The notes: generated by a model from the sequence alone, not told the origin. 33,626 bases of DNA from Streptomyces hilarionis (GCF_024539675.1 NZ_JAHHIT010000104.1:1-33626); one strand, 5' to 3'. Positions 11,614 through 19,237 are shown, numbered from the stretch's first letter. Translations and numbers: made by a program.

Positions 11614-12651
11614 ATGACGAATTCGGCATCCCAACACACCCGTATCCGGGTGGAACTCGGCGACCGCGCCTATCCCGTCGACATCGGTCCCGGGGTGCGG
11701 CACTCGCTGTCCGCGGTGGTCGAGGGGCTGGGAGCGCGGCGCGCGGCGGTGGTCTCGGCCCGGCCGGACGACTGGCTGCCCGACCCCGGCGTGCCCGCGC
11801 TGGTCCTGCGAGCGCGCGACGGCGAGAGGGACAAGACGCTCGCCACGGTCGAGTCGCTGTGCCGGAGGTTCGTGCGTTTCGGCCTGACCCGTGACGACGT
11901 CGTCGTCTCCGTCGGCGGCGGCACCACGACGGACGTCGTGGGTCTCGCCGCCGCCCTCTTCCACCGCGGGGTGCCCGTGGTGCATCTGCCGACCACGCTG
12001 CTGGCGCAGGTGGACGCGAGCGTCGGCGGGAAGACGGCCGTGAACACGCCCGAGGGCAAGAACCTCATCGGCGCCTACTGGCAGCCCAGCGCGGTGCTGT
12101 GCGACACGGACTACCTCACGACCCTGCCCGAGCGGGAGATGCTCAACGGCTACGGGGAGATCGCCCGCTGCCACTTCATCGGCGCCGGCGACCTGCGGGG
12201 GCTGCCGCTGCCGGAGCAGATCGCGGCGAGTGTGGCGCGCAAGGCGCAGATCGTGTCCGCCGACGAGCGCGACACCGGTCTGCGCCATGTGCTCAACTAC
12301 GGCCACACCCTGGGCCACGCGCTGGAGGTGGCCACGGACTTCCGGCTGCGGCACGGCGAGGCGGTGGCCGTCGGCACCGTGTTCGCGGGGCGGCTCGCGC
12401 GGGCTCTGGGCCGGATCGACGAGCGGCGCGCGGCGGAGCACCTGGAGGTGGTGCGGCACTACGGTCTGCCGCACGAGCTGCCCGCGGACGTCGCTGCGGC
12501 CCGGTTGATCGAGCTCGTGCGGCTGGACAAGAAGGCGACGTCGGGGCCGGCCTTCGTGCTGGACGGCAAGGACGGGGCCGAGCTGGTGCGCGACGTGCCG
12601 CAGGACGTCGTCGCGCGGGTGTTGGCGGAGATGCCGCGCGCGGCGGCCTGA
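11614..12651 (+). CDS. rifG: Aminodehydroquinate synthase (3-dehydroquinate synthase family)
   Basis: This 345-residue protein belongs to the NAD- and metal-dependent dehydroquinate synthase family. In an AHBA cluster it should cyclise 3,4-dideoxy-4-amino-DAHP to 5-deoxy-5-amino-3-dehydroquinate. Visible family features are the glycine-rich SVGGGTTTDVVGLAA segment, LPTTLLAQVDASVGGKTAVN, the Glu of NGYGEIAR, and the metal-binding histidines in NYGHTLGHALE and HGEAVAVG. In primary-metabolism enzymes the GEI segment usually continues with a Lys; here it is GEIARCHF, a change also expected in RifG-like proteins. The ATG at 11614 was chosen because the homologous region (TRIRVELGDRAYPVDIG) starts just after it; the ribosome site is weak (GGGAAAGG, 13 bases upstream). 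It faces the minus-strand operon end on end. Secondary metabolism is preferred over primary because the rest of the AHBA set surrounds it. Confidence 0.9.
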   Translation: MTNSASQHTRIRVELGDRAYPVDIGPGVRHSLSAVVEGLGARRAAVVSARPDDWLPDPGVPALVLRARDGERDKTLATVESLCRRFVRFGLTRDDVVVSVGGGTTTDVVGLAAALFHRGVPVVHLPTTLLAQVDASVGGKTAVNTPEGKNLIGAYWQPSAVLCDTDYLTTLPEREMLNGYGEIARCHFIGAGDLRGLPLPEQIAASVARKAQIVSADERDTGLRHVLNYGHTLGHALEVATDFRLRHGEAVAVGTVFAGRLARALGRIDERRAAEHLEVVRHYGLPHELPADVAAARLIELVRLDKKATSGPAFVLDGKDGAELVRDVPQDVVARVLAEMPRAAA

Positions 12652-12665
12652 GAAGGGGATGCGAA

Positions 12666-12700
12666 CGCCGGGAACGGCGCGGTCCGCGTCGTTCCCGGCG
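12666..12700. terminator. Stem-loop terminator between convergent genes
   Basis: Two perfect 11-base arms, CGCCGGGAACG (12666-12676) and CGTTCCCGGCG (12690-12700), enclose 13 bases that can pair further. The stem starts 15 bases after the aminoDHQ synthase stop and lies before the kinase stop on the other strand, so it could end transcription in both directions. There is no T tract, which is common in Streptomyces. Confidence 0.7.
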
Positions 12701-12754
12701 GGGCCGGGCCATCGGGCGCCCGCGAGGGGCACCGGCCCCTTGCCGCGCCCGGTC

Positions 12755-13666
12755 TCAGTTCTCCGGGAGGCGGCCCCTGGCCAGCAGGACCGCGCCGTGC
12801 AGTGAGGAGAGTCCGCCGAGGCGGGCGGATTCCACGGGCGGGGGCGCGAACCCGGGGCGGGCCAGTCGCGCCGTCTCCGCGGCGACTGTCTCGGTGAAGC
12901 CGGCCAGGCCGTCGGCGAATCCGCCGCCGACCACGACGAGCGCGGGGCCGAGCAGTTCGGCCACCCCGACAGCGGCCGCGGCCAGGGCCGCACAGCCCTC
13001 GCGCACGGCGTCGGCCGCCCACGGTGTGCCGTCGGCGAAGCCCTGTGCCAGCTCGGGGAAGGTGACCTCGGCGCCGCGGGCGCGGGCGGCCCTGCGCAGG
13101 ACGGCGGGGCCCGAGGCCACCGACTGCACGCAGCCGCGGCGCCCGCAGTCGCACAGCTCCCCGGACCGGTCCACGAGGAGATGGCCGACCTCGCAGGAGC
13201 CCCGCGAGGGTCCGGGCAGCAGTCTGCCGCCGAGGACGATCCCGCCGCCGACGCCGGTGCCGACGCCGAGGTACAGCAGGTCGGGACGGTTCGCCGCACG
13301 GGCCTCGGCGAGCGCGGCGAGGTCGCCGTCGTCGGCGCAGCGCACCTGCGCGGTCCCGAACACCTCGCGCAGCGCGCCGCGCAGGTCGAGGCCGGTCCAG
13401 GCCGGCCGGTTGGGCCAGGCGGTGACGGTGCCCGCCGCGTCCAGGGTGGCGGGCATCGCCAGTCCGACGCCCGCCAGCCCGTCCGGGACGCCGGCGCACA
13501 GGTCCCGGACCTGCCGGGCGAGCAGGTCGAGGTCCGCCGCCGGGCGCACGGGGGCGTCGGCGGGCGAAGGCCACCGGAAGCCGGCCTCGCGCACGGTGCC
13601 GTCCGTGTGCTCCGCGCGCAGGGCGACCTTCGTGCCGCCCACGTCGATGCCCAGGTGGTAGGGGAT
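12755..13666 (-). CDS. rifN: ROK-family sugar kinase, probable kanosamine 6-kinase
   Basis: This ROK (repressor/ORF/kinase) family protein has about 303 residues. In AHBA clusters the RifN-type kinase phosphorylates kanosamine on O-6 before it is reshaped into the amino-tetrose used for aminoDAHP. The phosphate-binding loop GIDVGGTK lies at the N-terminus, CADDGDLAAL carries the catalytic-base Asp region, and the family metal site CDCGRRGC follows EVGHL. Translation is odd: the frame is open back to the preceding NRPS stop but contains no ATG, GTG or TTG before the GIDVGGTK loop. The best-placed candidate is ATC at 13666, five bases after GGGAGG and 18 bases after that stop. The first ordinary start, GTG at 13642, would delete the first strand of the nucleotide-binding fold. 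No DNA-binding domain is present, so it is an enzyme rather than a ROK repressor. Confidence 0.88.
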   Translation of the reverse strand: MPYHLGIDVGGTKVALRAEHTDGTVREAGFRWPSPADAPVRPAADLDLLARQVRDLCAGVPDGLAGVGLAMPATLDAAGTVTAWPNRPAWTGLDLRGALREVFGTAQVRCADDGDLAALAEARAANRPDLLYLGVGTGVGGGIVLGGRLLPGPSRGSCEVGHLLVDRSGELCDCGRRGCVQSVASGPAVLRRAARARGAEVTFPELAQGFADGTPWAADAVREGCAALAAAAVGVAELLGPALVVVGGGFADGLAGFTETVAAETARLARPGFAPPPVESARLGGLSSLHGAVLLARGRLPEN

Positions 13667-13684
13667 GGCTGCCTCCCGGCGGGG

Positions 13685-16213
13685 TCAGTCCCTGAGGTGG
13701 TCGGTGACGATCTGCGCGACCTGGCGGAGCACCCGAGGGCTGCTGAGCATCTCCTCGTGGCCGCAGCCCAGTTCGTGTCGGACGATCTCGCCCGCGACGT
13801 ACGGCGCCCAGGCCTCGCTGGAGGCCGCTTCGGCCACCGGGCTGGGATCGGCCGCGAACAGGTGCATGGCGCCGCTGTACTTCTCGGGCGTGTGGGCCTT
13901 CCAGGCGCCGAGGTCGGTCAGCATGGTCTCGACGAAGGTCTCGGCCGCGCTCTTCCTGCCGCGCCAGGCGTAGTTGGTCGCCATGTCGGCGAACTCGGCG
14001 ACGTCGTCGTAGCTGAGGGGGCGCCGGTACTCGGCGAGGTCCTTGCCGTTGATCAGCAGGATCAGTTCGATCAGACCCTGCTCGTCGCGGTCCTCCTTGG
14101 CCGTGATGTGCGGGTTGGTGTTGAACACGCCGAGGAACTCGACCTCCTCGCCGCGCTTTTGGAACTCGGCGGCGACGGCGTGGGCGAGGATGCCCCCGAA
14201 GGACCAGCCGAGAAGGCGGTAGGGGCCGGTGGGCTGCACGCCGCTGATGCGGTCGGCGTAGTCCGCCGCCATGGCCGCGATGCTGTCGACGGGGTGGTCG
14301 TACTCCTGGAAGGTGTGCGACTGGAGGCCGTAGAGGGGGTAGTCCAGGCTGAAGTGCTGGGCGAGCACTCCGTAGCACCAGGCGGTGCCGCCGAGGTGGC
14401 GCATGCAGAACAGGGGCCGCGCCGTGCCCCGGGTCATCAGCGGCAGCAGCACGTCGAAGGAGTCCTGCGGCTCCTCGCCCGTCAGCCGCCGGGACAGCTC
14501 GGCCGGCGTCGGGGACTCCACCAGCATGCGGATCGACAGCTCCAGGTGCATCTCGGAGCGCACCCGGGCCAGCAGCCGTGCCGCGAGGACCGAGGAGCCG
14601 CCGAGGTCGAAGAAGCTGTCGCGTGGTCCGACCTGCTCCACCCCGAGGACCTCGGCGAAGAGCCGGCCGAGGAGCAGTTCCGACTGCGTGAGGTGCGTCT
14701 CCACCATCGCCGTGCGCGCGACGACCGGGGCCGGCAGCGCCTTGCGGTCGAGCTTGCCGTTGGGGGTGAGCGGGAACTCCTCCAGGACCACCACGGCGGA
14801 CGGCACCATGTACAGGGGCAGTGCGTCCGCCACGAAGTCGCGCAGCTCCCTGACGTCGGGCTCGCGGCCGGGGGCGGCCGTCACGTAGGCCACGAGGCGA
14901 CGGTCGCCGGGCCGGTCCTCGCGCACCGTCGCGGCCGCCTGGTCGACGTCCTCGGACCGCTCCAGGACGGCCTCGATCTCACCGAGTTCCATCCGGAAGC
15001 CGTGCAGCTTGACCTGGTGGTCGGCACGGCCGACGTACTCCAGGTCTCCGTCCGGGCGCAGCCGCACCACGTCGCCCGTGCGGTACATCAGGCCGTCACC
15101 GAAGCGGTCGGGCAGGAACCGCTCGGCGGTCAGCTCCGGCCGGTTGAGGTAGCCGCGGGCCACTCCCGCGCCGGCGATGAACAGCTCGCCCTCGGCGCCG
15201 GCCTCGACGGGCGCCAGTTCCTCGTCGAGGACGTACAGCCGGGTGTTGCGCAGGGCCTTGCCGATGACGGCGGCGTCCTCGGGGCCGGTGACCGGGTGGA
15301 CCGTGGACCACACGGTGGTCTCCGTGGGCCCGTACCACTGGACGACCTCGGCGCCGAGGTCGAGCAGCGCCGCCGCCAGCTTCTCCGACAGCGCCTCGCC
15401 GCCGATGAGGATGCGCAGGCCGCGCAGCGCCTCGGGGCAGACGGTGGCCAGCATGTGCCAGTGCGTGGGAGTGGCCTGGGCGGTGCCGATCCCTCCGCGC
15501 ACGATCAGATCGCCCAGCGCCTGCGGGTCCTGCCCGGTCGCACGCGGTGCGATGACCGCGCGGGCACCGGTGTAGTACGGAAGGAACAGCTCGGGCACCG
15601 ACATGTCGAAGGTGGCGGTGGTGACCGACAGCATGCGCTCACCGGGTTGCATGGCCAGCCGTTCGCGCATCGCCTCCAGCAGGTTGTGCAGGGCGCGCAC
15701 GGGGATCTCGACGCCCTTGGGGGTGCCGGTGGAACCCGAGGTGTAGATGACGTAGGCGAGGTCCTCGGGTCCCGGCGGGGCGGCCCGTTCGGCGTCCGTC
15801 AGATGGCCGGCGGGCAGTCCGGCGAGCGTCGCGGCCGTCGCGGGGTCGTCCAGCACCACCCGGGGAACGCCCAGGTCGGTGCGGTCGGCGGGGATGCGGG
15901 TCGACGTCAGCAGGACGACGGGAGCGGCGTCGCGGACCTGGAAGTCCACGCGCTCGGCGGGGTGTTCCGGGTCGAGCGCCAGGTAGGCCCCGCCCGCCTT
16001 GAGCACCGCCAGCAGCGCCACCAGCAGGTCCGTGGAACGCGGCAGCATCACCGCGACGACGCGGTCGGGCCCCACCCCCTGGGCGACCAGGTGGCGGGCG
16101 AGCCGGTTGGCCTGCTCGTGCGCCTCCCGGAAAGTGAGCTCCACGCCCTCGCATTCGAGGGCCGTGAGGTCCGAAGCGGAGGCGGCCCGCTCCTCGAGCG
16201 CCTTCACCAGCAT
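13685..16213 (-). CDS. astC: Tridomain NRPS A-PCP-TE, probable D-alanyl transferase of the ansamycin side chain
   Basis: This 842-residue protein has an adenylation domain (about 10-495: YTSGSTGTPKG 157-167, FDMSVPEL 202-209, YGPTETT 294-300, YRTGD 377-381, NGKLDRKAL 485-493), a carrier domain (FFDLGGSS, Ser541) and an alpha/beta-hydrolase thioesterase (TE; GWSFGG, Ser671; His819). There is no condensation or epimerase domain. I recall AstC of the ansatrienin cluster having this layout, activating D-alanine and transferring it to the C-11 hydroxyl; the adjacent acyltransferase supports the match. Specificity residues read by eye are D-M-P-Q-I-G-W-V-W, which I cannot assign confidently. The TE position that normally holds the triad Asp (LLDTWPP-like) reads GVFNTNP, giving Asn698. 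The ATG at 16213 is chosen for its GGAGGGG site; a GTG at 16249 is the alternative. It lies 43 bases after the N-acyltransferase gene. Confidence 0.88.
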   Translation of the reverse strand: MLVKALEERAASASDLTALECEGVELTFREAHEQANRLARHLVAQGVGPDRVVAVMLPRSTDLLVALLAVLKAGGAYLALDPEHPAERVDFQVRDAAPVVLLTSTRIPADRTDLGVPRVVLDDPATAATLAGLPAGHLTDAERAAPPGPEDLAYVIYTSGSTGTPKGVEIPVRALHNLLEAMRERLAMQPGERMLSVTTATFDMSVPELFLPYYTGARAVIAPRATGQDPQALGDLIVRGGIGTAQATPTHWHMLATVCPEALRGLRILIGGEALSEKLAAALLDLGAEVVQWYGPTETTVWSTVHPVTGPEDAAVIGKALRNTRLYVLDEELAPVEAGAEGELFIAGAGVARGYLNRPELTAERFLPDRFGDGLMYRTGDVVRLRPDGDLEYVGRADHQVKLHGFRMELGEIEAVLERSEDVDQAAATVREDRPGDRRLVAYVTAAPGREPDVRELRDFVADALPLYMVPSAVVVLEEFPLTPNGKLDRKALPAPVVARTAMVETHLTQSELLLGRLFAEVLGVEQVGPRDSFFDLGGSSVLAARLLARVRSEMHLELSIRMLVESPTPAELSRRLTGEEPQDSFDVLLPLMTRGTARPLFCMRHLGGTAWCYGVLAQHFSLDYPLYGLQSHTFQEYDHPVDSIAAMAADYADRISGVQPTGPYRLLGWSFGGILAHAVAAEFQKRGEEVEFLGVFNTNPHITAKEDRDEQGLIELILLINGKDLAEYRRPLSYDDVAEFADMATNYAWRGRKSAAETFVETMLTDLGAWKAHTPEKYSGAMHLFAADPSPVAEAASSEAWAPYVAGEIVRHELGCGHEEMLSSPRVLRQVAQIVTDHLRD

Positions 16214-16256
16214 GTTCCCCTCCACAGGGCTCGTTCGGATTCTCGGCACGGCGCGC

Positions 16257-17183
16257 TCAGACGGCCGGGGTGCGCATCCAGCGGTTCCAGTAGGGCCGCC
16301 AGCCGTGGCGGTGCCAGAACGGCGTGGAGATCGGGTTGAACATCGCGTGGTAGCCGACCGACGCGCCGATGCCCATGGCGTCCAGCTCGGTGTGGACGTG
16401 GTTGGCGAGGGAGGTGCCGATGCCCAGTCCGCGGTAGCCCTCCTTGACGGCCTGGCAGACCAGGTGCGCGACGGGGGTGGCGGTGATCTTCGTCGCGAGC
16501 CACGCCTGCTGCGGTTCGGAGGGGTCCTCGCCGCGGTGCATGCCGACGATGCCGCCTTCGTACTCGGCGACCCAGATCAGCGGTTCGTCGCGCTTGAACG
16601 ACGCGGTGATCTCCTCGCGCAGCAGCGCCTCGGTCGTGGCGCGCTCGACGGCGCCGCTGACGGCGGCGTCGAACCGGGTCTCCACCATCTGTAGCGCGAA
16701 CACCTCCTCGCTGTCCGCGGGGGTGGCCCGCCGCACGTGGACCCGGCGCGCCTCGGGCACCAGGTCGGTGCCCTTGACCCGGCCGATCATCACGAACTCG
16801 GGGACGAATCCGAAGGCGCGCAGGACGCGGGTCATGCCCACGTCACGGCTGGGCCACTCGAGGGCGGCCATGGAGTCCGCGCCGGGGCGTGCCGGGTGGC
16901 TCCGCATGTACTGCTGCCAGCGGGTGAGCAGAGCGGCCATCTCGTCGGGCCCGGCGACCCGTGGGGTCAGCTCCCAGCGGTCGAGCGGGCCGAGCACCGC
17001 CTCCAGCGCGTCGGCGTCGACGCGGGTGTGGGTCAGCAGACCCTGCGCCCCGTCCACCTCCAGCAGTTCCTCGCCTTCGCCGGGCTCCGGCAGCGCGGCG
17101 GCCTCCGGGATCATCCGGTCGACGGGGCGCAGCCGGTCGCGGTGGGCGGCCAGCACTGATTCCGCCGTCTGTACCTGGGGCAT
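16257..17183 (-). CDS. astF1: GNAT-family N-acyltransferase, probable N-cyclohexanecarbonyl transferase
   Basis: This 308-residue cytoplasmic protein has a clear GNAT acyl-CoA-binding signature in its C-terminal half (EGYRGLGIGTSLANHV) and a typical GNAT ending (FWHRHGWRPYWNRW). The N-terminal half also ends in a GNAT-like stretch (TRVLRAFGFVPEFVMIG) but lacks the pyrophosphate loop, so it looks like a tandem GNAT with one worn domain. It sits between dehydroquinase and the A-PCP-TE protein in one operon. In ansatrienin biosynthesis I recall AstF1 as the N-acyltransferase that places cyclohexanecarbonyl on the D-alanyl amine. That role fits here because the CHC-CoA genes are in the same window, but it is an inference from context. 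The ATG at 17183 has GAGGA upstream and is preferred over a GTG at 17243. Acetylation of another amine cannot be excluded from sequence. Confidence 0.8.
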   Translation of the reverse strand: MPQVQTAESVLAAHRDRLRPVDRMIPEAAALPEPGEGEELLEVDGAQGLLTHTRVDADALEAVLGPLDRWELTPRVAGPDEMAALLTRWQQYMRSHPARPGADSMAALEWPSRDVGMTRVLRAFGFVPEFVMIGRVKGTDLVPEARRVHVRRATPADSEEVFALQMVETRFDAAVSGAVERATTEALLREEITASFKRDEPLIWVAEYEGGIVGMHRGEDPSEPQQAWLATKITATPVAHLVCQAVKEGYRGLGIGTSLANHVHTELDAMGIGASVGYHAMFNPISTPFWHRHGWRPYWNRWMRTPAV

Positions 17184-17280
17184 GGTGTCGTGTCCTCGGC
17201 TTTCGGTCGTGTCCGTGGGGGCGTCGCGCGGGCGCGGCTCCACGGGAAGCAGGGGGTCTCTCGCGGCCGGTGGCGCCGCG

Positions 17281-17718
17281 TCAGCGGTCGGTGACCTTCT
17301 CCAGCAGGGCGCGGGCGGCGAGCCGGTAGCCCGTCGCGCCCAGTCCGAAGATCACGCCGGTGGCGAGCGGTCCGGTCACCGACTCGTGGCGGAACTGCTC
17401 TCGGGCCCAGACGTTGGAGAGGTGGACCTCGATCCACGGGCGCGGATAGTCGGCCAGCGCGTCCCTCAGTCCCCAGCCGGCCATCATCAGGGCGGCGGGA
17501 TTGACGATCGCGCCGACCGAGTCGTAGTTGCCCTGGATGGTGCGGATCATCTCCGCCTCACCGTCGTGCTGGAACGCCTCCACTTTCCAGCCGCGGTCCC
17601 CCACTTCCTCGGCGACCCATCCCTCGATATCGGCGAGTGTGTCCGTTCCGTAGATCTCGGGCTGACGACTCCCGAGTATGCCCAGATTCGGCCCGTTCAC
17701 CAACAGAAGCCTGCTCAA
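17281..17718 (-). CDS. rifJ: Type II 3-dehydroquinase, probable aminodehydroquinate dehydratase
   Basis: This 145-residue protein has the size and motifs of type II dehydroquinases. LLLVNGPNLGILGSRQPEIYG carries the catalytic Tyr23 on its flexible loop; NPAALM has the Asn and EVHLSNVWAREQFRHES the His and Arg residues of the active site. In the AHBA pathway it dehydrates 5-deoxy-5-amino-3-dehydroquinate to 5-deoxy-5-amino-3-dehydroshikimate, which AHBA synthase then aromatises. The start is TTG at 17718, eight bases after AAAGGG; no ATG or GTG lies nearby in frame. It heads the leftward operon that continues with the GNAT protein, the NRPS and the kinase, and it diverges from AHBA synthase. 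A primary-metabolism role is less likely given its neighbours. Confidence 0.93.
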   Translation of the reverse strand: MSRLLLVNGPNLGILGSRQPEIYGTDTLADIEGWVAEEVGDRGWKVEAFQHDGEAEMIRTIQGNYDSVGAIVNPAALMMAGWGLRDALADYPRPWIEVHLSNVWAREQFRHESVTGPLATGVIFGLGATGYRLAARALLEKVTDR

Positions 17719-17822
17719 TGCGCACCCTTTGTCTGTGCGGAACCTTCGGGAAGTGCTTTTTGTAGCACGGCCGTCGACCGGGAATCACGACTGATCGCTA
17801 TGCGCCCAATCACAAGGGGGAA

Positions 17823-17833
17823 CATAGGGGGGT
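17823..17833 (+). promoter_or_regulatory. Shared 11-bp element CATAGGGGGGT (AHBA operon copy)
   Basis: This is identical over 11 bases to the copy at 11373-11383 and likewise preceded by a G-run (AAGGGGGAA). It ends 10 bases before the -35 hexamer of the AHBA synthase promoter, a position suited to a class II activator. The LAL regulator at 30169-32958 is the obvious candidate to bind it, but this is untested. Confidence 0.55.
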
Positions 17834-17843
17834 CGGCAGGGGA

Positions 17844-17872
17844 ATGACGCCTCGCCGCCACTGGGTTAGCGT
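17844..17872 (+). promoter_or_regulatory. Promoter of the AHBA synthase operon
   Basis: ATGACG (17844-17849) and TAGCGT (17867-17872) are separated by exactly 17 bases, close to the vegetative TTGACn/TAGnnT consensus. The wider -10 sequence GGGTTAGCGTG recurs exactly at the predicted promoter of the LAL regulator gene. Confidence 0.6.
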
Positions 17873-17979
17873 GCTGATCGCGACGACCGACCCCCGTCCG
17901 GCGGCTACTGCCGATCCGCCCCGCCGATCCGCGCGGACCGCGCCGACTTCGTGTCCCGGCGTCGGCGTCCGCGTGAACC

Positions 17980-17999
17980 ACCGCCCCATGAAGGGCGGT
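17980..17999 (+). other. Hairpin in the AHBA synthase mRNA leader
   Basis: ACCGCCC (17980-17986) and GGGCGGT (17993-17999) form a perfect 7-pair, GC-rich stem around a CATGAA loop. It lies roughly 75 bases before the AHBA synthase ATG and after the predicted transcription start. It could slow or stop transcription or stabilise the mRNA; there is no T tract. Confidence 0.4.
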
Positions 18000-18073
18000 T
18001 CCGTGTCGTGACCTCCGTGGCGTTCGCCGCGGCAGTATTCGCATGCGCGTAGACCGAAGGAGCAAGGAACAGC

Positions 18074-19237
18074 ATGAGCAGTGGTGTGCGACTGGGCTCA
18101 GACCTTCCGGCGTGGCCGCAGTACGACGACGCGGAGCGGACCGGCCTCATACGTGCGCTGGAGCAGGGTCAGTGGTGGCGCATGGGCGGCGGCGAAGTCG
18201 ACGCCTTCGAGCGGGAGTTCGCTGATTACCACGGGAGCGAGCACGCACTGGCCGTCACGAACGGCACGCACGCCCTCGAACTGGCTCTGGAGGTCATGGG
18301 CGTCGGCCCCGGCACCGAGGTGATCGTGCCCGCCTTCACCTTCATCTCCTCGTCGCAGGCCGCCCAGCGCCTGGGCGCGGTCGTGGTGCCGGTGGACGTG
18401 GACCCGGAGACGTACTGCATCGATCCGGCCGAGGCCGCCAAGGCCGTCACGTCGAAGACCCGCGCCATCATGCCCGTGCACATGGCCGGCCAGTTCGCCG
18501 ACATGGACTCCCTCGACAAGGTCGCCGCCGAATCCGGAGTGCCGCTGATCCAGGACGCGGCACACGCTCAGGGCGCCACCTGGAACGGCCGACGGGTCGG
18601 CGAGCTGGGCTCGGTGGCCGCGTTCTCCTTCCAGAACGGCAAGCTGATGACGGCCGGCGAGGGCGGTGCGGTGCTGTTCCCGACCGCCGAGATGGCGGAA
18701 CACGCCTTCGTCCGGCACAGTTGCGGACGCCCCCACGGCGACCGCGGCTACTTCCACCGCACCTCGGGCTCCAACTTCCGGCTCAACGAGTTCTCCGCCG
18801 CCGTGCTGCGCGCCCAGCTCGCGCGCCTGGACGGGCAGATCCGCACCCGTGAGGACCGTTGGCCGCTGCTGTCCTCGCTGCTCGCCGAGATCCCCGGCGT
18901 GCAGCCGCAGCGCATGGACCCCCGGGCCGACCGCAACCCGCACTACATGGCCATGTTCCGGGTCCCCGGCATCACCGAGGAGCGGCGCGCGCAGGTCGTC
19001 GACACGCTCATCGAGCGAGGGGTCCCCGCGTTCGTGGCGTTCCGCTCCGTCTACCGCACGGACGCCTTCTGGGAGAGGGGCGCGCCGGACCTGTCGGTGG
19101 ACGAACTGGCGCGCCGCTGCCCCCACTCCGAGGCGCTGACGGCCGACTGCCTGTGGCTGCACCACCGCACGCTGCTCGGCACCGAGGAGCAGATGCACGA
19201 GGTCGCCGCCGTCGTAGCCGACGTCCTCGGCTCATGA
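18074..19237 (+). CDS. rifK: 3-amino-5-hydroxybenzoate (AHBA) synthase
   Basis: This 387-residue PLP-dependent enzyme of the DegT/DnrJ/EryC1 aminotransferase fold is nearly the length of RifK. The PLP lysine lies in FSFQNGKLMTAGEGG (Lys190), the cofactor Asp in QDAAHAQGA (Asp161), and the N-terminal MGGGEVDAFE and TNGTHALELAL segments are typical. AHBA synthases aromatise 5-deoxy-5-amino-3-dehydroshikimate to AHBA. With the RifL-type oxidoreductase they also transaminate a 3-keto UDP-glucose on the way to UDP-kanosamine. The ATG at 18074 has GAAGGAG and AAGGA upstream. The gene leads the rightward operon and overlaps the oxidoreductase start by four bases (ATGA), matching their joint function. 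This is the diagnostic gene for an ansamycin or mitomycin-type cluster. Confidence 0.96.
   Translation: MSSGVRLGSDLPAWPQYDDAERTGLIRALEQGQWWRMGGGEVDAFEREFADYHGSEHALAVTNGTHALELALEVMGVGPGTEVIVPAFTFISSSQAAQRLGAVVVPVDVDPETYCIDPAEAAKAVTSKTRAIMPVHMAGQFADMDSLDKVAAESGVPLIQDAAHAQGATWNGRRVGELGSVAAFSFQNGKLMTAGEGGAVLFPTAEMAEHAFVRHSCGRPHGDRGYFHRTSGSNFRLNEFSAAVLRAQLARLDGQIRTREDRWPLLSSLLAEIPGVQPQRMDPRADRNPHYMAMFRVPGITEERRAQVVDTLIERGVPAFVAFRSVYRTDAFWERGAPDLSVDELARRCPHSEALTADCLWLHHRTLLGTEEQMHEVAAVVADVLGS

Larger units (their letters stand above)
17719..18073. promoter_or_regulatory. Divergent intergenic region between dehydroquinase and AHBA synthase
   Basis: This 355-base control region lies between two divergent operons and has no credible gene. 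It contains a good rightward promoter, the CATAGGGGGGT element and a leader hairpin, each listed separately. The leader from the predicted start (about 17880) to the ATG at 18074 would be nearly 200 bases, long enough for post-transcriptional control. Confidence 0.8.

Noticed and set aside
12755..13666. ROK protein as a sugar-responsive transcriptional repressor
   Set aside because: The kinase loop lies at the very N-terminus and there is no helix-turn-helix domain before it.
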